DNA of 62,500 bases from Brevibacillus sedimenti (GTDB lineage Bacteria; Bacillota; Bacilli; Brevibacillales; Brevibacillaceae): contig NZ_CP064048.1 in NCBI RefSeq assembly GCF_020923495.1, positions 1,287,501 to 1,350,000 of the forward strand. The letters are read 5' to 3'. Position numbers and translations under genes: made by a program. The notes below the pieces were generated by a model. It made no database searches and was not told the origin of the DNA. It saw only the letters and a list, made by a program, of their open reading frames with translations. Below, piece by piece: positions 28,392 to 39,884 of the stretch; the stretch's first letter is position 1; every line of letters starts with the position of its first letter.

Positions 28392-31300
28392 GTGATTGAT
28401 GTGAACAACTTCGAATACATGAAGATCGGCTTGGCTTCCCCGGACAAGATCCGTTCCTGGTCGTACGGGGAAGTGAAAAAGCCGGAGACGATCAACTACC
28501 GCACACTGAAGCCGGAAAAGGACGGTTTGTTCTGTGAGCGCATTTTCGGTCCGACCAAGGATTGGGAGTGCCACTGCGGCAAGTACAAGCGCGTTCGCTA
28601 CAAAGGCGTCGTGTGCGACCGCTGCGGCGTGGAAGTGACCCGCGCCAAGGTTCGTCGTGAGCGGATGGGGCACATCGAACTGGCTGCCCCCGTCTCTCAC
28701 ATCTGGTACTTCAAAGGGATCCCGAGCCGCATGGGCCTCGTGCTCGACATGTCGCCGCGTTCCCTGGAAGAAGTCATCTACTTTGCATCCTACGTGGTAA
28801 CCGATCCGGGCGATACGCCGCTGGACAAAAAACAGCTGCTGTCCGAAAAGGAATACCGCAACTATCGTGAAAAATACGGCTACTCCTTCCAGGCGATGAT
28901 GGGGGCGGAAGCGATCAAGCGCCTGCTCCAGGAAATCGACTTGGACAAAGAAGTGGAAGCGCTGAAGGAAGAGCTGAAGACGGCACAAGGGCAGCGGCGC
29001 AACCGCGCGATCAAGCGCCTCGAAGTGCTGGAGGCATTCCGCAACTCCGGCAACCGTCCGGAGTGGATGGTGCTTGACGTGCTGCCGGTCATTCCGCCGG
29101 AGCTGCGTCCGATGGTTCAGTTGGACGGGGGCCGTTTCGCCACCTCCGACCTGAACGACCTGTACCGCCGCGTGATCAACCGCAACAACCGGCTGAAGCG
29201 CCTACTGGAACTGGGCGCTCCGGACATCATCGTGCAAAATGAAAAGCGCATGCTGCAGGAAGCGGTGGATGCGCTGATCGACAACGGCCGCCGCGGCCGT
29301 CCGGTGACCGGTCCGGGCAACCGCCCGCTGAAATCGCTCAGCCACATGCTGAAAGGGAAACAGGGCCGTTTCCGCCAAAACCTGCTGGGTAAGCGCGTGG
29401 ACTATTCCGGCCGTTCCGTAATTGTCGTCGGCCCGAACCTGAAAATGTACCAGTGCGGTCTGCCGAAGGAAATGGCGCTGGAACTGTTCAAGCCGTTCGT
29501 GATGAAGGAACTGGTGGCCAAAGGTCTCGCGCACAACATCAAGAGCGCCAAACGCAAGGTGGAACGCGTGCAGCCCGAAGTGTGGGACGTTCTCGAGGAC
29601 GTCATCCGCGAACACCCGGTGCTCCTGAACCGCGCCCCCACCCTGCACCGTCTTGGTATCCAGGCGTTCGAACCGGTACTGGTGGAAGGCCGCGCGATCC
29701 GTCTGCACCCGCTCGTATGTACGGCGTACAACGCCGACTTCGACGGCGACCAGATGGCTGTGCACGTGCCGCTTTCCGCAGAGGCGCAGGCGGAAGCCCG
29801 CATCCTCATGCTGGCGGCGCAAAACATCCTGAACCCGAAAGACGGGAAACCAGTCGTAACACCGTCCCAGGACATGGTACTGGGTTCGTATTATCTGACC
29901 TTGGAGCGCGAGGGCGCCAAAGGCGAAGGTACGGTATACCGCGATCCGCATGACGCTATTGCTGCGTACCAGCACGGCTACATCAGCCTGCATACGCGCA
30001 TCGCGCTGCCGGCCAAGAGCCTGAACAAAACCAGCTTTACCGAAGAGCAGAAGAACGCGCTTCTGGTCACGACCGTCGGGAAACTGATTTTCAACGAAAT
30101 CTTCCCGCCGGAACTGCCGTACATCAACGTTCCGACCAAGGGCAACCTGCAAAACGGCGTGCCGAACGAGTACTTCATCTTTGAAAAAGGCACAAACGTA
30201 AAAGAGTTTATCAAGAAGCTGCCGGACCAGGGAGCCGTGAAAAAAGGCTTCCTCGGAACGATCATCTCCGAGTGTTTCCGCCGCTTCGGAACGACAGAAA
30301 CGTCCAAGATCCTCGACAAGATCAAAGAACTGGGCTTCATGTACTCGACCAAGGCCGGGATCACCATTGCTGTCGCCGACATCGTCGTGCCGGAGCAAAA
30401 GAAAGTGATTCTGGAAGAGGCGGACAAAAAGGTACAGACCGTCATGACGCAGTACCGCCGCGGTCTGATTACCGAGGACGAGCGCTACGACCGGGTTATC
30501 TCCATCTGGTCCAAGGCCAAGGATGAAGTGACCGATGTCCTGATGAAGTCCATGGACAAATTCAACGCGATCTACATGATGGCCAACTCCGGTGCCCGCG
30601 GTAACGTGTCGCAGATTACACAGCTGGCGGGGATGCGCGGTCTCATGGCCAACCCGTCCGGCCGGATTATCGAGCTGCCGATCAAGTCCAACTTCCGTGA
30701 AGGTCTGACCGTATTGGAGTACTTTATCTCCACGCACGGCGCGCGGAAAGGTCTCGCCGACACGGCGCTGCGGACGGCTGACTCGGGTTATCTGACCCGC
30801 CGTCTCGTCGACGTGGCCCAGGACGTGATCGTCCGCGAAGAGGATTGCGGCACCGACAAGGGCATCCGCGTCTCCGCGATCAAGGACGGCAAGGAAGAAA
30901 TCGAGAAGCTGGCTGACCGCATCATCGGCCGTACCTGCTTCGAGACCCTGCGCCATCCGGAGACGGGCGAAATCATCGTCGGCCGCAACCAGGAGATCAC
31001 CGAGGAGATCGCCGACAAGATCGAAAAAGCCGGCATCACCGAGGTGTATATCCGCAGCGTGCTGTCCTGCCGCACCAGCCATGGCGTCTGCAAACGCTGC
31101 TACGGCCGCAACCTGGCGACCGGGTCCGAAGTGGAGATCGGCGAAGCAGTCGGCATTATCGCCGCTCAGTCCATCGGTGAACCGGGTACCCAGCTGACGA
31201 TGCGGACGTTCCACACCGGTGGGGTTGCGGGTGACGACATTACCCAAGGTTTGCCGCGGATTCAGGAGCTGTTCGAAGCCCGCAATCCGAAAGGGCAAGC

Positions 31301-32018
31301 GGTCATCTCCGAGATCGACGGGGAAGTGATCGACATCCGCGAAGGCAAAGACCGCCGCGAAATCGAGGTGCGCGGCGAGGCGGAAAACAAGGTGTACGCC
31401 GTTCCGTACGGTTCCCGCATCAAAGTATCCGTGGGCACCAAGCTGAGTGCCGGCGACGAGCTCACCGAAGGTTCCGTTGACCCGAAAGAAATGCTGAAAG
31501 TACGCGGCCAGCGCGGTGTGTCCAACTACATCCTGCAAGAGGTGCAAAAAGTATACCGGATGCAGGGGGTAGAAATTAACGACAAGCACGTCGAGGTCAT
31601 GATCCGTCAGATGCTGCGCAAGCTGCGCGTCATCGACAGCGGAGACACCGACCTGCTGCCGGGCTCCTACGTGGAAGTGCACGAGTTCGAGCAGGCAAAC
31701 GCCAAGGTGCTCATGGAAGGCAAAACGCCTGCCGTGGGTCGTCCGGTCCTGTTGGGGATTACCAAGGCGTCGCTCGAAACCGACTCCTTCCTGTCGGCCG
31801 CATCCTTCCAGGAAACGACGCGCGTCCTCACCGACGCCGCGATCAAGGGCAAGGTGGACCGCCTGCTCGGCCTGAAGGAAAACGTCATTATCGGGAAACT
31901 GGTACCGGCCGGCACCGGCATGTCGCGTTACCGCAACATCAAGGTGTTGAGCCGCGCCGAACAGGAAGCGCAGGCCAACGGAGGTCAGGAACAGCTGGAA
32001 GCTGTTTCGGTAGAATAG
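28392..32018 (+). CDS. rpoC: RpoC, RNA polymerase beta' subunit
   Basis: A 1208-residue subunit with the catalytic Mg loop [12 protein letters not shown]. The N-terminal zinc finger ([20 protein letters not shown]) and the second zinc site ([19 protein letters not shown]) are both present. The trigger-loop region follows [21 protein letters not shown]. It lacks the large insertions of proteobacterial forms, as usual for Firmicutes. The start is GTG 28392 after GGGAGGTAACG. A hairpin terminator follows. Confidence 0.98.
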   Translation: MIDVNNFEYMKIGLASPDKIRSWSYGEVKKPETINYRTLKPEKDGLFCERIFGPTKDWECHCGKYKRVRYKGVVCDRCGVEVTRAKVRRERMGHIELAAPVSHIWYFKGIPSRMGLVLDMSPRSLEEVIYFASYVVTDPGDTPLDKKQLLSEKEYRNYREKYGYSFQAMMGAEAIKRLLQEIDLDKEVEALKEELKTAQGQRRNRAIKRLEVLEAFRNSGNRPEWMVLDVLPVIPPELRPMVQLDGGRFATSDLNDLYRRVINRNNRLKRLLELGAPDIIVQNEKRMLQEAVDALIDNGRRGRPVTGPGNRPLKSLSHMLKGKQGRFRQNLLGKRVDYSGRSVIVVGPNLKMYQCGLPKEMALELFKPFVMKELVAKGLAHNIKSAKRKVERVQPEVWDVLEDVIREHPVLLNRAPTLHRLGIQAFEPVLVEGRAIRLHPLVCTAYNADFDGDQMAVHVPLSAEAQAEARILMLAAQNILNPKDGKPVVTPSQDMVLGSYYLTLEREGAKGEGTVYRDPHDAIAAYQHGYISLHTRIALPAKSLNKTSFTEEQKNALLVTTVGKLIFNEIFPPELPYINVPTKGNLQNGVPNEYFIFEKGTNVKEFIKKLPDQGAVKKGFLGTIISECFRRFGTTETSKILDKIKELGFMYSTKAGITIAVADIVVPEQKKVILEEADKKVQTVMTQYRRGLITEDERYDRVISIWSKAKDEVTDVLMKSMDKFNAIYMMANSGARGNVSQITQLAGMRGLMANPSGRIIELPIKSNFREGLTVLEYFISTHGARKGLADTALRTADSGYLTRRLVDVAQDVIVREEDCGTDKGIRVSAIKDGKEEIEKLADRIIGRTCFETLRHPETGEIIVGRNQEITEEIADKIEKAGITEVYIRSVLSCRTSHGVCKRCYGRNLATGSEVEIGEAVGIIAAQSIGEPGTQLTMRTFHTGGVAGDDITQGLPRIQELFEARNPKGQAVISEIDGEVIDIREGKDRREIEVRGEAENKVYAVPYGSRIKVSVGTKLSAGDELTEGSVDPKEMLKVRGQRGVSNYILQEVQKVYRMQGVEINDKHVEVMIRQMLRKLRVIDSGDTDLLPGSYVEVHEFEQANAKVLMEGKTPAVGRPVLLGITKASLETDSFLSAASFQETTRVLTDAAIKGKVDRLLGLKENVIIGKLVPAGTGMSRYRNIKVLSRAEQEAQANGGQEQLEAVSVE

Positions 32019-32032
32019 ACCGTGACGCAAGA

Positions 32033-32066
32033 AAGGTGCCCTTCCGCTCGGGAGGGCACCTTGTTT
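32033..32066 (+). terminator. terminator after rpoC
   Basis: AAGGTGCCCTTCC pairs with GGGAGGGCACCTT around GCTC, a 13-bp stem. The following T tract is weak (GTTTA), so termination may be partial. Confidence 0.75.
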
Positions 32067-32099
32067 ATCAAAAAAGTAAAGATCTGCGGATCATAGGCG

Positions 32100-32128
32100 T
32101 TGACATTCAATCACCCAACTGATATTAT
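32100..32128 (+). promoter_or_regulatory. SigA promoter of the str operon
   Basis: TTGACA (32100-32105) and TATTAT (32123-32128) are 17 bp apart, about 45 bases before the L7Ae-like gene. Confidence 0.85.
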
Positions 32129-32172
32129 ATTCAAGTGTGCCTGACATCTGTACTTTGGAGGATATGATTATC

Positions 32173-32427
32173 ATGTCTTATGAAAAAGTAGAGCGGGCCA
32201 AGGAGCTGACTATCGGCATCAAGCAGACGATGAAAGCCGTGGAACACCAGCAGGTGGATACGGTCTTTATCGCCACAGACGCTGATCGCCGTCTGACCCA
32301 AAAGGTTGAGCTCCTTTGCAAAGAGAAGGGTGTGCCAGTCATCTACGTCGATTCCATGCGCCGCCTGGGCAAAGCGTGCGGAATCGAGGTGGGAGCGGCA
32401 ACTGCCGCGATCAAGAAGAGTGGTTAA
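32173..32427 (+). CDS. L7Ae/L30e-family RNA-binding protein (YbxF-like)
   Basis: An 84-residue protein of the L7Ae family, which binds kink-turn RNA. MSYEKVERAKELTIGIKQTMKAV and VDSMRRLGKACGIEVGAATAA match B. subtilis YbxF (RplGB) in order and sequence. YbxF binds k-turns in vitro and its cellular role is unclear. The ATG at 32173 is chosen by similarity; GGAGG lies 12 bases upstream, and a longer frame from 32137 begins before this site. It is first in the transcript leading to rpsL-rpsG-fusA-tuf. Confidence 0.9.
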   Translation: MSYEKVERAKELTIGIKQTMKAVEHQQVDTVFIATDADRRLTQKVELLCKEKGVPVIYVDSMRRLGKACGIEVGAATAAIKKSG

Positions 32428-32544
32428 CGATGTTTTTGTTGGCGATCCCTGTGGGTTGCTTGCAAAGACTTTCTATTTGACCCAAAAATGACTCACCTGG
32501 ATCTGTGGTCTTGAGATTGGGTAATAAGAAGGGAGGTAACATCC

Positions 32545-32979
32545 ATGCCTACAATGAACCAATTGGTGCGCAAAGGTCGCAAGGACAAGGTTGTGAAGTC
32601 GAAGTCCCCTGCTCTGCAAAAAGGGTACAACAGCTTCAAGAAAACCCAAACCAACCAAAGCTCTCCTCAAAAACGCGGTGTCTGCACTCGTGTGGGTACC
32701 ATGACTCCGAAGAAGCCGAACTCCGCGCTGCGTAAATACGCGCGTGTGCGTTTGACCAACGGCATTGAGGTTACAGCTTACATTGGTGGTATTGGCCACA
32801 ACCTGCAAGAACACAGCGTGGTTCTGGTTCGCGGCGGCCGTGTAAAAGACCTGCCGGGGGTTCGTTATCACATCGTCCGCGGTGCGCTTGACACTGCCGG
32901 TGTGAACAACCGCAAGCAAGGTCGTTCCAAATACGGTACCAAACGTCCGAAACCGGGCCAAGCTGCAGCGAAAAAATAA
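32545..32979 (+). CDS. rpsL: ribosomal protein S12
   Basis: A 144-residue decoding-centre protein. The streptomycin-determining loops [13 protein letters not shown] and [27 protein letters not shown] are of the sensitive type. The C terminus ([12 protein letters not shown]) is a few residues longer than in Bacillus. The ATG at 32545 follows GGGAGGTAAC. It is followed by rpsG after 57 bases. The gap before it (32428-32544) shows no clear promoter. Confidence 0.98.
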   Translation: MPTMNQLVRKGRKDKVVKSKSPALQKGYNSFKKTQTNQSSPQKRGVCTRVGTMTPKKPNSALRKYARVRLTNGIEVTAYIGGIGHNLQEHSVVLVRGGRVKDLPGVRYHIVRGALDTAGVNNRKQGRSKYGTKRPKPGQAAAKK

Positions 32980-33036
32980 CAATTATCGCCTGAGAGAAAA
33001 GGCGTGAGAAAAAATTAAACAGAAGGAGGGAATACG

Positions 33037-33507
33037 ATGCCTCGTAAAGGTCCTGTAGCCCGTCGTGACGTGCTGCCTGATCCGATCTACAACAGCAAGC
33101 TGGTTACCCGACTGATCAACAAGCTGATGTACGACGGCAAGCGCGGTGTTGCGCAAAACATCCTGTACAATGCTTTCAAGATTGTTGAGGAGCGCACTGG
33201 TCGCAACCCGATGGAAGTATTCGAAGAAGCGCTGAAAAACATCATGCCCGTACTGGAAGTTAAAGCTCGCCGTGTCGGCGGTGCCAACTACCAAGTACCG
33301 GTTGAGGTGAAGCCGGAGCGCCGTACCACTCTCGGTCTGCGCTGGCTGGTAAACTACGCGCGTACCCGTGGTGAGAAAACCATGGAACAGCGTCTCGCTG
33401 CGGAAATCATCGACGCGGCTAACAACACTGGTGCAGCAGTGAAAAAGCGTGAGGACACGCACAAGATGGCTGAAGCAAACAAAGCGTTTGCACACTATCG
33501 CTGGTAG
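33037..33507 (+). CDS. rpsG: ribosomal protein S7
   Basis: A 156-residue assembly protein of the small-subunit head, which contacts E-site tRNA and the 3' domain of 16S rRNA. Typical segments are [31 protein letters not shown] and the C-terminal [19 protein letters not shown]. The ATG at 33037 follows AGAAGGAGGG. Its stop codon forms the base of a perfect 13-bp hairpin that separates it from fusA. Confidence 0.98.
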   Translation: MPRKGPVARRDVLPDPIYNSKLVTRLINKLMYDGKRGVAQNILYNAFKIVEERTGRNPMEVFEEALKNIMPVLEVKARRVGGANYQVPVEVKPERRTTLGLRWLVNYARTRGEKTMEQRLAAEIIDAANNTGAAVKKREDTHKMAEANKAFAHYRW

Positions 33508-33536
33508 TATCCAAAGCGGGTGTCCGCTTTGGATAC
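33507..33536 (+). promoter_or_regulatory. perfect 13-bp hairpin between rpsG and fusA
   Basis: GTATCCAAAGCGG pairs exactly with CCGCTTTGGATAC around a GTGT tetraloop. No T run follows, so it is unlikely to be a simple terminator. It may be a processing, stability or S7-type regulatory element. Confidence 0.75.
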
Positions 33537-33576
33537 CCGTATATTCCCACACTCGAGTATGGAAGGAGCATACCAC

Positions 33577-35655
33577 ATGGCTCGCGAGTTCTCTCTGCCG
33601 AATACGCGAAACATCGGTATCATGGCTCACATCGATGCCGGTAAGACGACTACCACCGAGCGTATTCTTTTCTACACGGGTCGCGTTCACAAGATTGGTG
33701 AAACGCACGAAGGTGCGGCGACCATGGACTGGATGGAGCAAGAACAAGAGCGCGGTATCACCATCACTTCTGCTGCTACCACAGCGCAATGGAAAGGTCA
33801 CCGCATCAACATCATCGACACGCCTGGTCACGTAGACTTCACTGTAGAGGTTGAACGTTCTCTTCGCGTACTCGATGGTGCTGTTACGGTGTTCGATGCG
33901 AAAGGTGGCGTAGAACCGCAGACGGAAACGGTATGGCGCCAAGCTGACCGTTACGGTGTACCTCGTATCTGCTACGTAAACAAAATGGACATCATCGGCG
34001 CCAACTTCGACATGTGCGTCGAGCAAATCAAGACCCGTCTGGGTGCAAATCCGGTTCCGATCCAATATCCGATCGGTGCGGAAGACCAGTTCGTCGGCAT
34101 GGTTGACCTGATTACGATGAAGGCGATCATCTACACCGACGACCTGGGCAAAACCTCCGACGAGACGGAAATCCCTGCCGAGCTGAAAGACAAGTGCGAA
34201 GAGCTGCATATGCAACTTGTTGAGGCAGCTGCCGAGCAGGACGAAGAATTGATGATGAAGTATCTGGAAGGCGAAGAGCTGACTGTTGATGAAATCAAGG
34301 CGGCTCTGCGCAAAGGTACCATCGAGTGCAAAATCACTCCGGTACTGTGCGGTTCTTCCTACCGCAACAAAGGGGTTCAGCCGATGCTGGACGCAGTCGT
34401 AGCTTATCTGCCGTCCCCGGTTGACATCCCGGCGATCAAGGGCGTTCTGCCTGATTCCGAGGAAGAAGTGACCCGTCCGGCTGACGACAATGGTCCGTTC
34501 GCCGCTCTGGCGTTCAAGATCATGACCGACCCGTACGTGGGTAAACTGACCTTCTTCCGCGTGTACTCCGGCGTACTGAGCTCCGGTTCCTACGTGCTCA
34601 ACTCCACCAAAGGCAAGCGCGAGCGCATCGGCCGTATCCTGCAGATGCACGCAAACCACCGCGAGGAAATCAGCCAGGTTTACTCCGGTGATATTGCCGC
34701 TGCCGTTGGTTTGAAAGACACGACGACCGGCGACACGCTCTGCGACGAGAAGGCACCGGTTATCCTGGAGTCCATGACCTTCCCAGAGCCGGTTATCTCC
34801 GTTGCGATCGAGCCGAAGTCCAAGGCAGACCAGGACAAAATGGGTATGGCGCTCGCCAAACTGGCAGAGGAAGACCCGACCTTCAAAACCTATACAAACG
34901 AAGAAACCGGTCAAACAATTATTGCCGGTATGGGTGAGCTCCACCTGGAGATCATCGTCGATCGCCTGAAGCGCGAATTCAAAGTGGATGCGAACGTAGG
35001 TGCACCTCAGGTTGCTTACCGCGAAACCTTCCGCGGCACCGCAAAAGTGGAAGGGAAATTCGTTCGCCAGTCCGGTGGCCGCGGTCAATACGGTCACGTT
35101 TGGGTGGAATTCTCTCCGCTCGAGCCGGGCCAAGGCTTCGAATTCGAGAACAAGATCGTCGGTGGCGTAGTGCCGAAGGAATACATTCCGGCGGTACAAG
35201 CAGGTATCGAAGAAGCGATGCAAAACGGTGTTCTTGCCGGATTCCCGCTCGTCGATATCAAAGCGACGCTGTTTGACGGTAGCTACCACGACGTCGACTC
35301 CTCCGAGATGGCGTTCAAAGTGGCTGGTTCTCTCGCGCTGAAAGAAGCGGCGAAGAAATGTAACGCGGTTCTTCTCGAGCCGATCATGAAAGTGGAAGTA
35401 ACCGTGCCGGAAGAGTACATGGGTGACGTAATGGGTGACCTGAACTCCCGCCGCGGCCGCATCGAAGGTATGGAAGCTCGCGCAAACGCGCAAGTCATCC
35501 GCGCCATGGTGCCGCTGTCCGAGATGTTCGGCTACTCCACCGTACTGCGATCCCGTACGCAAGGCCGCGGTACTTACTCCATGGTGATCGACCACTACGA
35601 AGAAGTACCGAAGTTCATTGCCGATGAAATCATCAAGAAGTCCAAAGGTGAATAA
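33577..35655 (+). CDS. fusA: FusA, elongation factor G
   Basis: A 692-residue translocase GTPase. The G domain has [15 protein letters not shown] (P loop), RGITITSAA (switch I), DTPGHVDF and NKMD. Domains II-V follow, with the domain IV loop GGRGQYGHV region and [10 protein letters not shown] near the C terminus. The ATG at 33577 has GGAAGGAG upstream; the longer frame from 33520 runs through the hairpin and is unlikely. It is second to last in the str operon. Confidence 0.98.
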   Translation: MAREFSLPNTRNIGIMAHIDAGKTTTTERILFYTGRVHKIGETHEGAATMDWMEQEQERGITITSAATTAQWKGHRINIIDTPGHVDFTVEVERSLRVLDGAVTVFDAKGGVEPQTETVWRQADRYGVPRICYVNKMDIIGANFDMCVEQIKTRLGANPVPIQYPIGAEDQFVGMVDLITMKAIIYTDDLGKTSDETEIPAELKDKCEELHMQLVEAAAEQDEELMMKYLEGEELTVDEIKAALRKGTIECKITPVLCGSSYRNKGVQPMLDAVVAYLPSPVDIPAIKGVLPDSEEEVTRPADDNGPFAALAFKIMTDPYVGKLTFFRVYSGVLSSGSYVLNSTKGKRERIGRILQMHANHREEISQVYSGDIAAAVGLKDTTTGDTLCDEKAPVILESMTFPEPVISVAIEPKSKADQDKMGMALAKLAEEDPTFKTYTNEETGQTIIAGMGELHLEIIVDRLKREFKVDANVGAPQVAYRETFRGTAKVEGKFVRQSGGRGQYGHVWVEFSPLEPGQGFEFENKIVGGVVPKEYIPAVQAGIEEAMQNGVLAGFPLVDIKATLFDGSYHDVDSSEMAFKVAGSLALKEAAKKCNAVLLEPIMKVEVTVPEEYMGDVMGDLNSRRGRIEGMEARANAQVIRAMVPLSEMFGYSTVLRSRTQGRGTYSMVIDHYEEVPKFIADEIIKKSKGE

Positions 35656-35684
35656 TCGGTTGGACTGACTTTATCTTGAAACGA

Positions 35685-35743
35685 GAAAGGTTTACAATAT
35701 TGAGGGGACAACCGTTGATAGGGTAAACCTTTCTTCACCCTAT
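35685..35743 (+). promoter_or_regulatory. tuf leader with two mutually exclusive hairpins
   Basis: Hairpin 1 pairs GAAAGGTTTAC (35685-35695) with GTAAACCTTTC (35723-35733). Hairpin 2 pairs ATAGGGT (35718-35724) with ACCCTAT (35737-35743). They share GT at 35723-35724 and cannot form together fully. A further CCTT/AAGG pairing covers the tuf Shine-Dalgarno. A TACAAT -10-like sequence lies at 35693-35698. Confidence 0.55.
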
Positions 35744-35777
35744 AAAACCCTTATCATTTAAGGAGGATTCAACTCTC

Positions 35778-36968
35778 ATGGCAAAAGAAAAGTTCGAACG
35801 TACGAAACCGCACGTTAACATTGGTACGATCGGTCACGTTGACCACGGTAAAACCACTCTGACTGCTGCCATCACCACCGTTCTGGCTCAACAAGGTAAA
35901 GCCAAAGCTATGGCGTATGACAGCATCGACGCTGCTCCGGAAGAAAAAGAGCGCGGTATTACCATCAACACCGCTCACGTTGAGTATGAAACGGAAAACC
36001 GTCACTATGCTCACGTTGACTGCCCGGGCCACGCTGACTACGTGAAAAACATGATTACCGGTGCTGCTCAAATGGACGGCGCTATCCTGGTTGTGTCCGC
36101 TGCTGACGGTCCGATGCCGCAAACTCGCGAGCACATCCTGCTGTCCCGCCAAGTAGGCGTTCCGTACATCGTTGTATTCATGAACAAATGCGACATGGTT
36201 GACGACGAAGAGCTGCTGGAACTGGTTGAAATGGAAATTCGCGACCTGCTCTCCCAATACGAGTTCCCGGGCGACGAAATTCCGGTTATCAAAGGTTCCG
36301 CAAAAGAAGCTCTGGACAACCCGTCTGGCGAATGGGCTAAGAAAATCCTCGAACTGATGGAAGCTGTAGACAACTACATTCCGACTCCGGAACGCGCTAC
36401 CGACAAACCGTTCCTGATGCCGGTTGAGGACGTATTCACCATTACCGGTCGTGGTACTGTTGCTACCGGTCGTGTAGAGCGCGGTACTGTTAAAGTGGGT
36501 GACCCTGTAGAAATCGTGGGTCTGGCTGAAGAAACCAAATCCACTACCGTAACCGGCGTGGAAATGTTCCGCAAACTGCTGGATCAAGCTGAAGCGGGTG
36601 ACAACATCGGTGCCCTGCTGCGCGGTGTTGAGCGTAAAGACATCGAGCGCGGTCAAGTTCTGGCTAAACCGGGTTCCGTTACTCCGCACACCAAATTCAA
36701 AGCGGAAGTATACGTTCTGTCCAAAGAAGAGGGCGGCCGTCACACTCCGTTCTTCTCCAACTACCGTCCGCAATTCTACTTCCGCACCACTGACGTTACC
36801 GGTATCATCCAACTGCCGGAAGGCGTTGAAATGGTAATGCCGGGCGACAACACCGAGTTCACCGTTGAACTGATCGCACCGGTTGCGATGGAGCAAGGTA
36901 CTCGCTTCGCTATCCGCGAAGGTGGCCGTACCGTTGGTGCTGGCGTAGTATCCTCCATCATCGAGTAA
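35778..36968 (+). CDS. tuf: EF-Tu, elongation factor Tu
   Basis: A 396-residue GTPase that delivers aminoacyl-t[17 protein letters not shown] is the P loop, [14 protein letters not shown] switch I, DCPGHADY the catalytic His region and [12 protein letters not shown] the base-recognition motif. Domains 2 and 3 are complete. The ATG at 35778 follows AAGGAGG. It is the last gene of the str operon and ends at a strong terminator. Codon choice (CGT, CTG, GGT, GTT) is that of a very highly expressed gene. Confidence 0.98.
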   Translation: MAKEKFERTKPHVNIGTIGHVDHGKTTLTAAITTVLAQQGKAKAMAYDSIDAAPEEKERGITINTAHVEYETENRHYAHVDCPGHADYVKNMITGAAQMDGAILVVSAADGPMPQTREHILLSRQVGVPYIVVFMNKCDMVDDEELLELVEMEIRDLLSQYEFPGDEIPVIKGSAKEALDNPSGEWAKKILELMEAVDNYIPTPERATDKPFLMPVEDVFTITGRGTVATGRVERGTVKVGDPVEIVGLAEETKSTTVTGVEMFRKLLDQAEAGDNIGALLRGVERKDIERGQVLAKPGSVTPHTKFKAEVYVLSKEEGGRHTPFFSNYRPQFYFRTTDVTGIIQLPEGVEMVMPGDNTEFTVELIAPVAMEQGTRFAIREGGRTVGAGVVSSIIE

Positions 36969-36982
36969 TTCCACTCACAAAC

Positions 36983-37013
36983 AAACCCGACAGCGTAGGC
37001 TGTCGGGTTTTTT
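36983..37013 (+). terminator. intrinsic terminator after tuf
   Basis: AAACCCGACAG pairs with CTGTCGGGTTT around CGTAGG, followed by TTT. Confidence 0.93.
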
Positions 37014-37057
37014 CATTTACCTAACAACACAAGACGACGCAAGCGTATGAGCATTTG

Positions 37058-37458
37058 CTACGCTTGTTTGTCGTCTGGTTCCCATTGATTGACCATGTGG
37101 TAGGCTGTCAGTCTGAGGCGTTCGAAAATGTGATGGCGCACCTCTCCTTCCAGACCAATGCGATCCATCGCTTCGCTCATGCAGGCGAGCCACGCCTCCG
37201 CCCGCTTCGGCGTAATCGGAAAGCGCATGTGGCGGGCGCGCATCATCGGATGGCCGTATCGGTCGCTGTACAGCGTCGGCCCCCGAGAAACTGGGTCAGA
37301 AACATATACTGCTTTTCCTTGATCTCGGTAAAGTCCTCCGGAAACAGGGGGGCCAGATCGGGATGCTCCTTGACCAAATCGTAAAACGTATCCACCAGGC
37401 GGGACAGCGTTTCCGCTCCGCCGATCAGCTCATAAGGTGTCTGTAACGGTTGGAACAT
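37058..37458 (-). pseudogene. group II truncated haemoglobin, interrupted by a frameshift
   Basis: A YjbI-like truncated globin on the minus strand. The N-terminal part (PYELIGGAETLSRLVDTFYD... FLTQFLGG) starts at ATG 37458 after GGAGGTAAT. The C-terminal part in another frame (GHPMMRARHMRFPITPKRAEAWL... LTAYHMVNQ) contains the proximal-His region and ends at 37058. The break is at CCCCC, 37280-37284 (GGGGG in the gene). One extra G restores FLGGPTLYSDRYGHPMM, as in B. subtilis YjbI. As written, translation stops at 37243. It could be a sequencing error, as for disA and yacL. Confidence 0.88.
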
Positions 37459-37538
37459 CGGATTACCTCCTTTGCGTGTTGCCGTTCAAGATGGCAGCAG
37501 CACACATGCGTGTACATCCTTCAGTATAACGCGTTTCC

Positions 37539-37890
37539 TCAATAAATAAAGAAGAGGGAGCACATGAGCAGCCAAATCCGAATTGCCCTTCTTAGTTTTA
37601 TAGGAGTTTCAATCCCTTTCGCTCTGCCGGATTCTCCAATCCAGATTGCCCCTAATAACAGGACGGCACCGACAAGCTGCTGCACGGTCATCTGCTCACC
37701 GATAACCAGCGCCGAGATCACTAAAGACGTGAGGGGGGCGATGTAGCTCAATACAGCGATGCTTTGGCCGTGCAGTCCTTTCATTCCGGCAAAGAAAAAA
37801 TAAAAACCGATCCCGCCATGGACGATGCTGAATTTCATTTGCCAGCCGATCCCGCTTGCAATCGCACGGGGACTTTGGGTAAGATAGGCA
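37539..37890 (-). pseudogene. EamA/DMT-family transporter, C-terminal remnant
   Basis: An open frame of 99 residues from ATG 37838 matches the last part of a ten-helix drug/metabolite exporter: IVHGGIGFYFFFAGMKGL, GQSIAVLSYIAPLTSLVISALVIGEQM and LVGAVLLLGAIWIGES. Similarity seems to extend in frame a little upstream of the ATG, to about 37890, and then stops near a GTGAGCC/GGCTCAC inverted repeat (37893-37914). The first two thirds of the gene are missing, so this is a decayed or truncated gene. It follows the globin remnant on the same strand. Confidence 0.7.
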
Positions 37891-37989
37891 AAGTGAGCCG
37901 CTCTCCGGGCTCACATGGTACGAGAATGCATCGGCACGCAGGTGGAAGCGGGGGAACAGCAGGAAAACCCTTGTGCAGCAAGAAAAAAC

Positions 37990-38018
37990 TTGCGTTGCCC
38001 AGTGCATTTTAGTACAAT
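37990..38018 (+). promoter_or_regulatory. SigA promoter of the S10 operon
   Basis: TTGCGT (37990-37995) and TACAAT (38013-38018) are 17 bp apart, 135 bases before rpsJ. The stretch 37891-38153 holds this promoter, an inverted repeat at 37893-37914 and a leader of about 130 bases with a GGCCCC/GGGG-type pairing; no gene is seen. Confidence 0.65.
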
Positions 38019-38063
38019 ATTGAATGTTGGTCATGGACTTGCGATGATGTGGGAGGTTGCTGA

Positions 38064-38462
<399 letters not shown>

Positions 38463-38610
38463 GGTAGTAAATGTGATACACGCGCGGGCGTTGTCTTAAC
38501 GAACGCGAAATACCAAGTCTTCAAACCCCGTAAACGGCACCCCTGCGCATCGGCAGGGACTTGATACAACATGATTGTTTTTTTGGAGATAAGTACAGGA
38601 GGTGGCACAC

Positions 38611-39243
38611 ATGACCAAAGGAATCTTAGGGAAAAAACTTGGCATGACGCAAGTTTTTAGTCCGAACGGAGCAGCAATCGCTGTTACGGTTATCGAAGCT
38701 GGTCCTTGCGTCGTTCTGCAAAAGAAGGATCAAGAGAACGATGGCTATGAAGCGATCCAACTCGGCTTCGAAGACAAGAAAGAACAGCGTGCGAATAAAC
38801 CGGAAAAAGGACATGCAGCGAAAGCAAACACTGCACCTAAGCGCTTCATTCGCGAAATTCGCGGAGTAAACCTCGCAGATTACGAGGTTGGTCAAGAACT
38901 GAAAGCTGACATTTTTGCCGAAGGAGAATTCGTAGACGTTGCCGGAGTAACCAAAGGGAAAGGTTTCCAAGGTGCCATCAAGCGCCACAACCAAGCCCGC
39001 GGTCCGATGTCTCACGGTTCCCGTTACCATCGTGGACCTGGTTCCCTCGGTGCGATCGCTCCGAACCGCGTATTCAAGGGTCAAACCCTGCCGGGTCAAA
39101 TGGGTGGCGACAACGTAACCATCCAAAACCTGGAGATCGTTAAGGTAGATGCGGATCGCAACCTGATTCTGGTGAAAGGCTCCGTGCCTGGCCCGAAAAA
39201 CAGCTACGTTGTAGTATCCACGGCAGTCAAGAAGAACAAGTAA
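38611..39243 (+). CDS. rplC: ribosomal protein L3
   Basis: A 210-residue early-assembly protein near the peptidyl-transferase centre. [13 protein letters not shown] opens it; the loop with [21 protein letters not shown] and HRGPGSLGA reaches the catalytic centre. The ATG at 38611 follows AGGAGGTGG; the GTG at 38602 lies inside that site. The 148-base gap after rpsJ contains an ACCCCTGC/GCAGGG hairpin and no gene. Confidence 0.97.
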   Translation: MTKGILGKKLGMTQVFSPNGAAIAVTVIEAGPCVVLQKKDQENDGYEAIQLGFEDKKEQRANKPEKGHAAKANTAPKRFIREIRGVNLADYEVGQELKADIFAEGEFVDVAGVTKGKGFQGAIKRHNQARGPMSHGSRYHRGPGSLGAIAPNRVFKGQTLPGQMGGDNVTIQNLEIVKVDADRNLILVKGSVPGPKNSYVVVSTAVKKNK

Positions 39244-39260
39244 GGAAAGGAGGAACTGAC

Positions 39261-39884
39261 ATGCCAAAAGTAGCTCTTTACAACCAAGCTGGTTCTCAAG
39301 TGGGCGAAATCGAGCTGGCTGATAGCGTGTTCGGCATCGAGCCCAACAACGCTGTGCTCTTCGACGCAATCGTGATGCAGCAAGCTTCCCAACGCCAGGG
39401 CACTCACGATGTGAAGAACCGTTCTGAAGTAAGAGGTGGTGGCCGCAAACCGTGGCGCCAAAAAGGTACAGGCCGTGCACGCCAAGGTTCCATTCGCGCT
39501 CCGCAATGGAAAGGCGGCGGTGTTGTGTTTGGTCCGACTCCGCGTAAATACGGCTACAAACTGAATCGCAAAGTTCGTCGTCTGGCGCTGAAATCCGCGC
39601 TGTCCGCGAAAGTGCAAAACAACGAACTGCTGGTTCTGGACGCGCTGAATATCCCGGCTCCGAAAACCAAGGATATGAAGGCTGTCCTGAACAACCTGAA
39701 AGTAGATCGCAAAGTGCTGATCGTAACCTCCGAATTCGATCAAAACGTAGCGCTCTCTTCCCGCAACATCCCGGGTGCGAAGTTCGTAGATGCTGCTGGC
39801 ATTAACGTTCTCGACCTGGTGGCGCACGATAAAGTAATCGTAACGAAAGATGCGGTTGCGAAAGTAGAGGAGGTGCTCGCCTAA
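39261..39884 (+). CDS. rplD: ribosomal protein L4
   Basis: A 207-residue protein lining the nascent-peptide tunnel; its loop ([21 protein letters not shown]) is where macrolide-resistance changes occur, and here it is of ordinary form. In E. coli L4 represses the S10 operon. The ATG at 39261 follows AAAGGAGG. The stop overlaps the rplW start (TAATG). Confidence 0.97.
   Translation: MPKVALYNQAGSQVGEIELADSVFGIEPNNAVLFDAIVMQQASQRQGTHDVKNRSEVRGGGRKPWRQKGTGRARQGSIRAPQWKGGGVVFGPTPRKYGYKLNRKVRRLALKSALSAKVQNNELLVLDALNIPAPKTKDMKAVLNNLKVDRKVLIVTSEFDQNVALSSRNIPGAKFVDAAGINVLDLVAHDKVIVTKDAVAKVEEVLA

Noticed and set aside
37696..38034. Minus-strand gene upstream of the exporter remnant
   Set aside because: The translation is Cys- and aromatic-rich without similarity to the exporter and overlaps the rpsJ promoter; it looks like chance.
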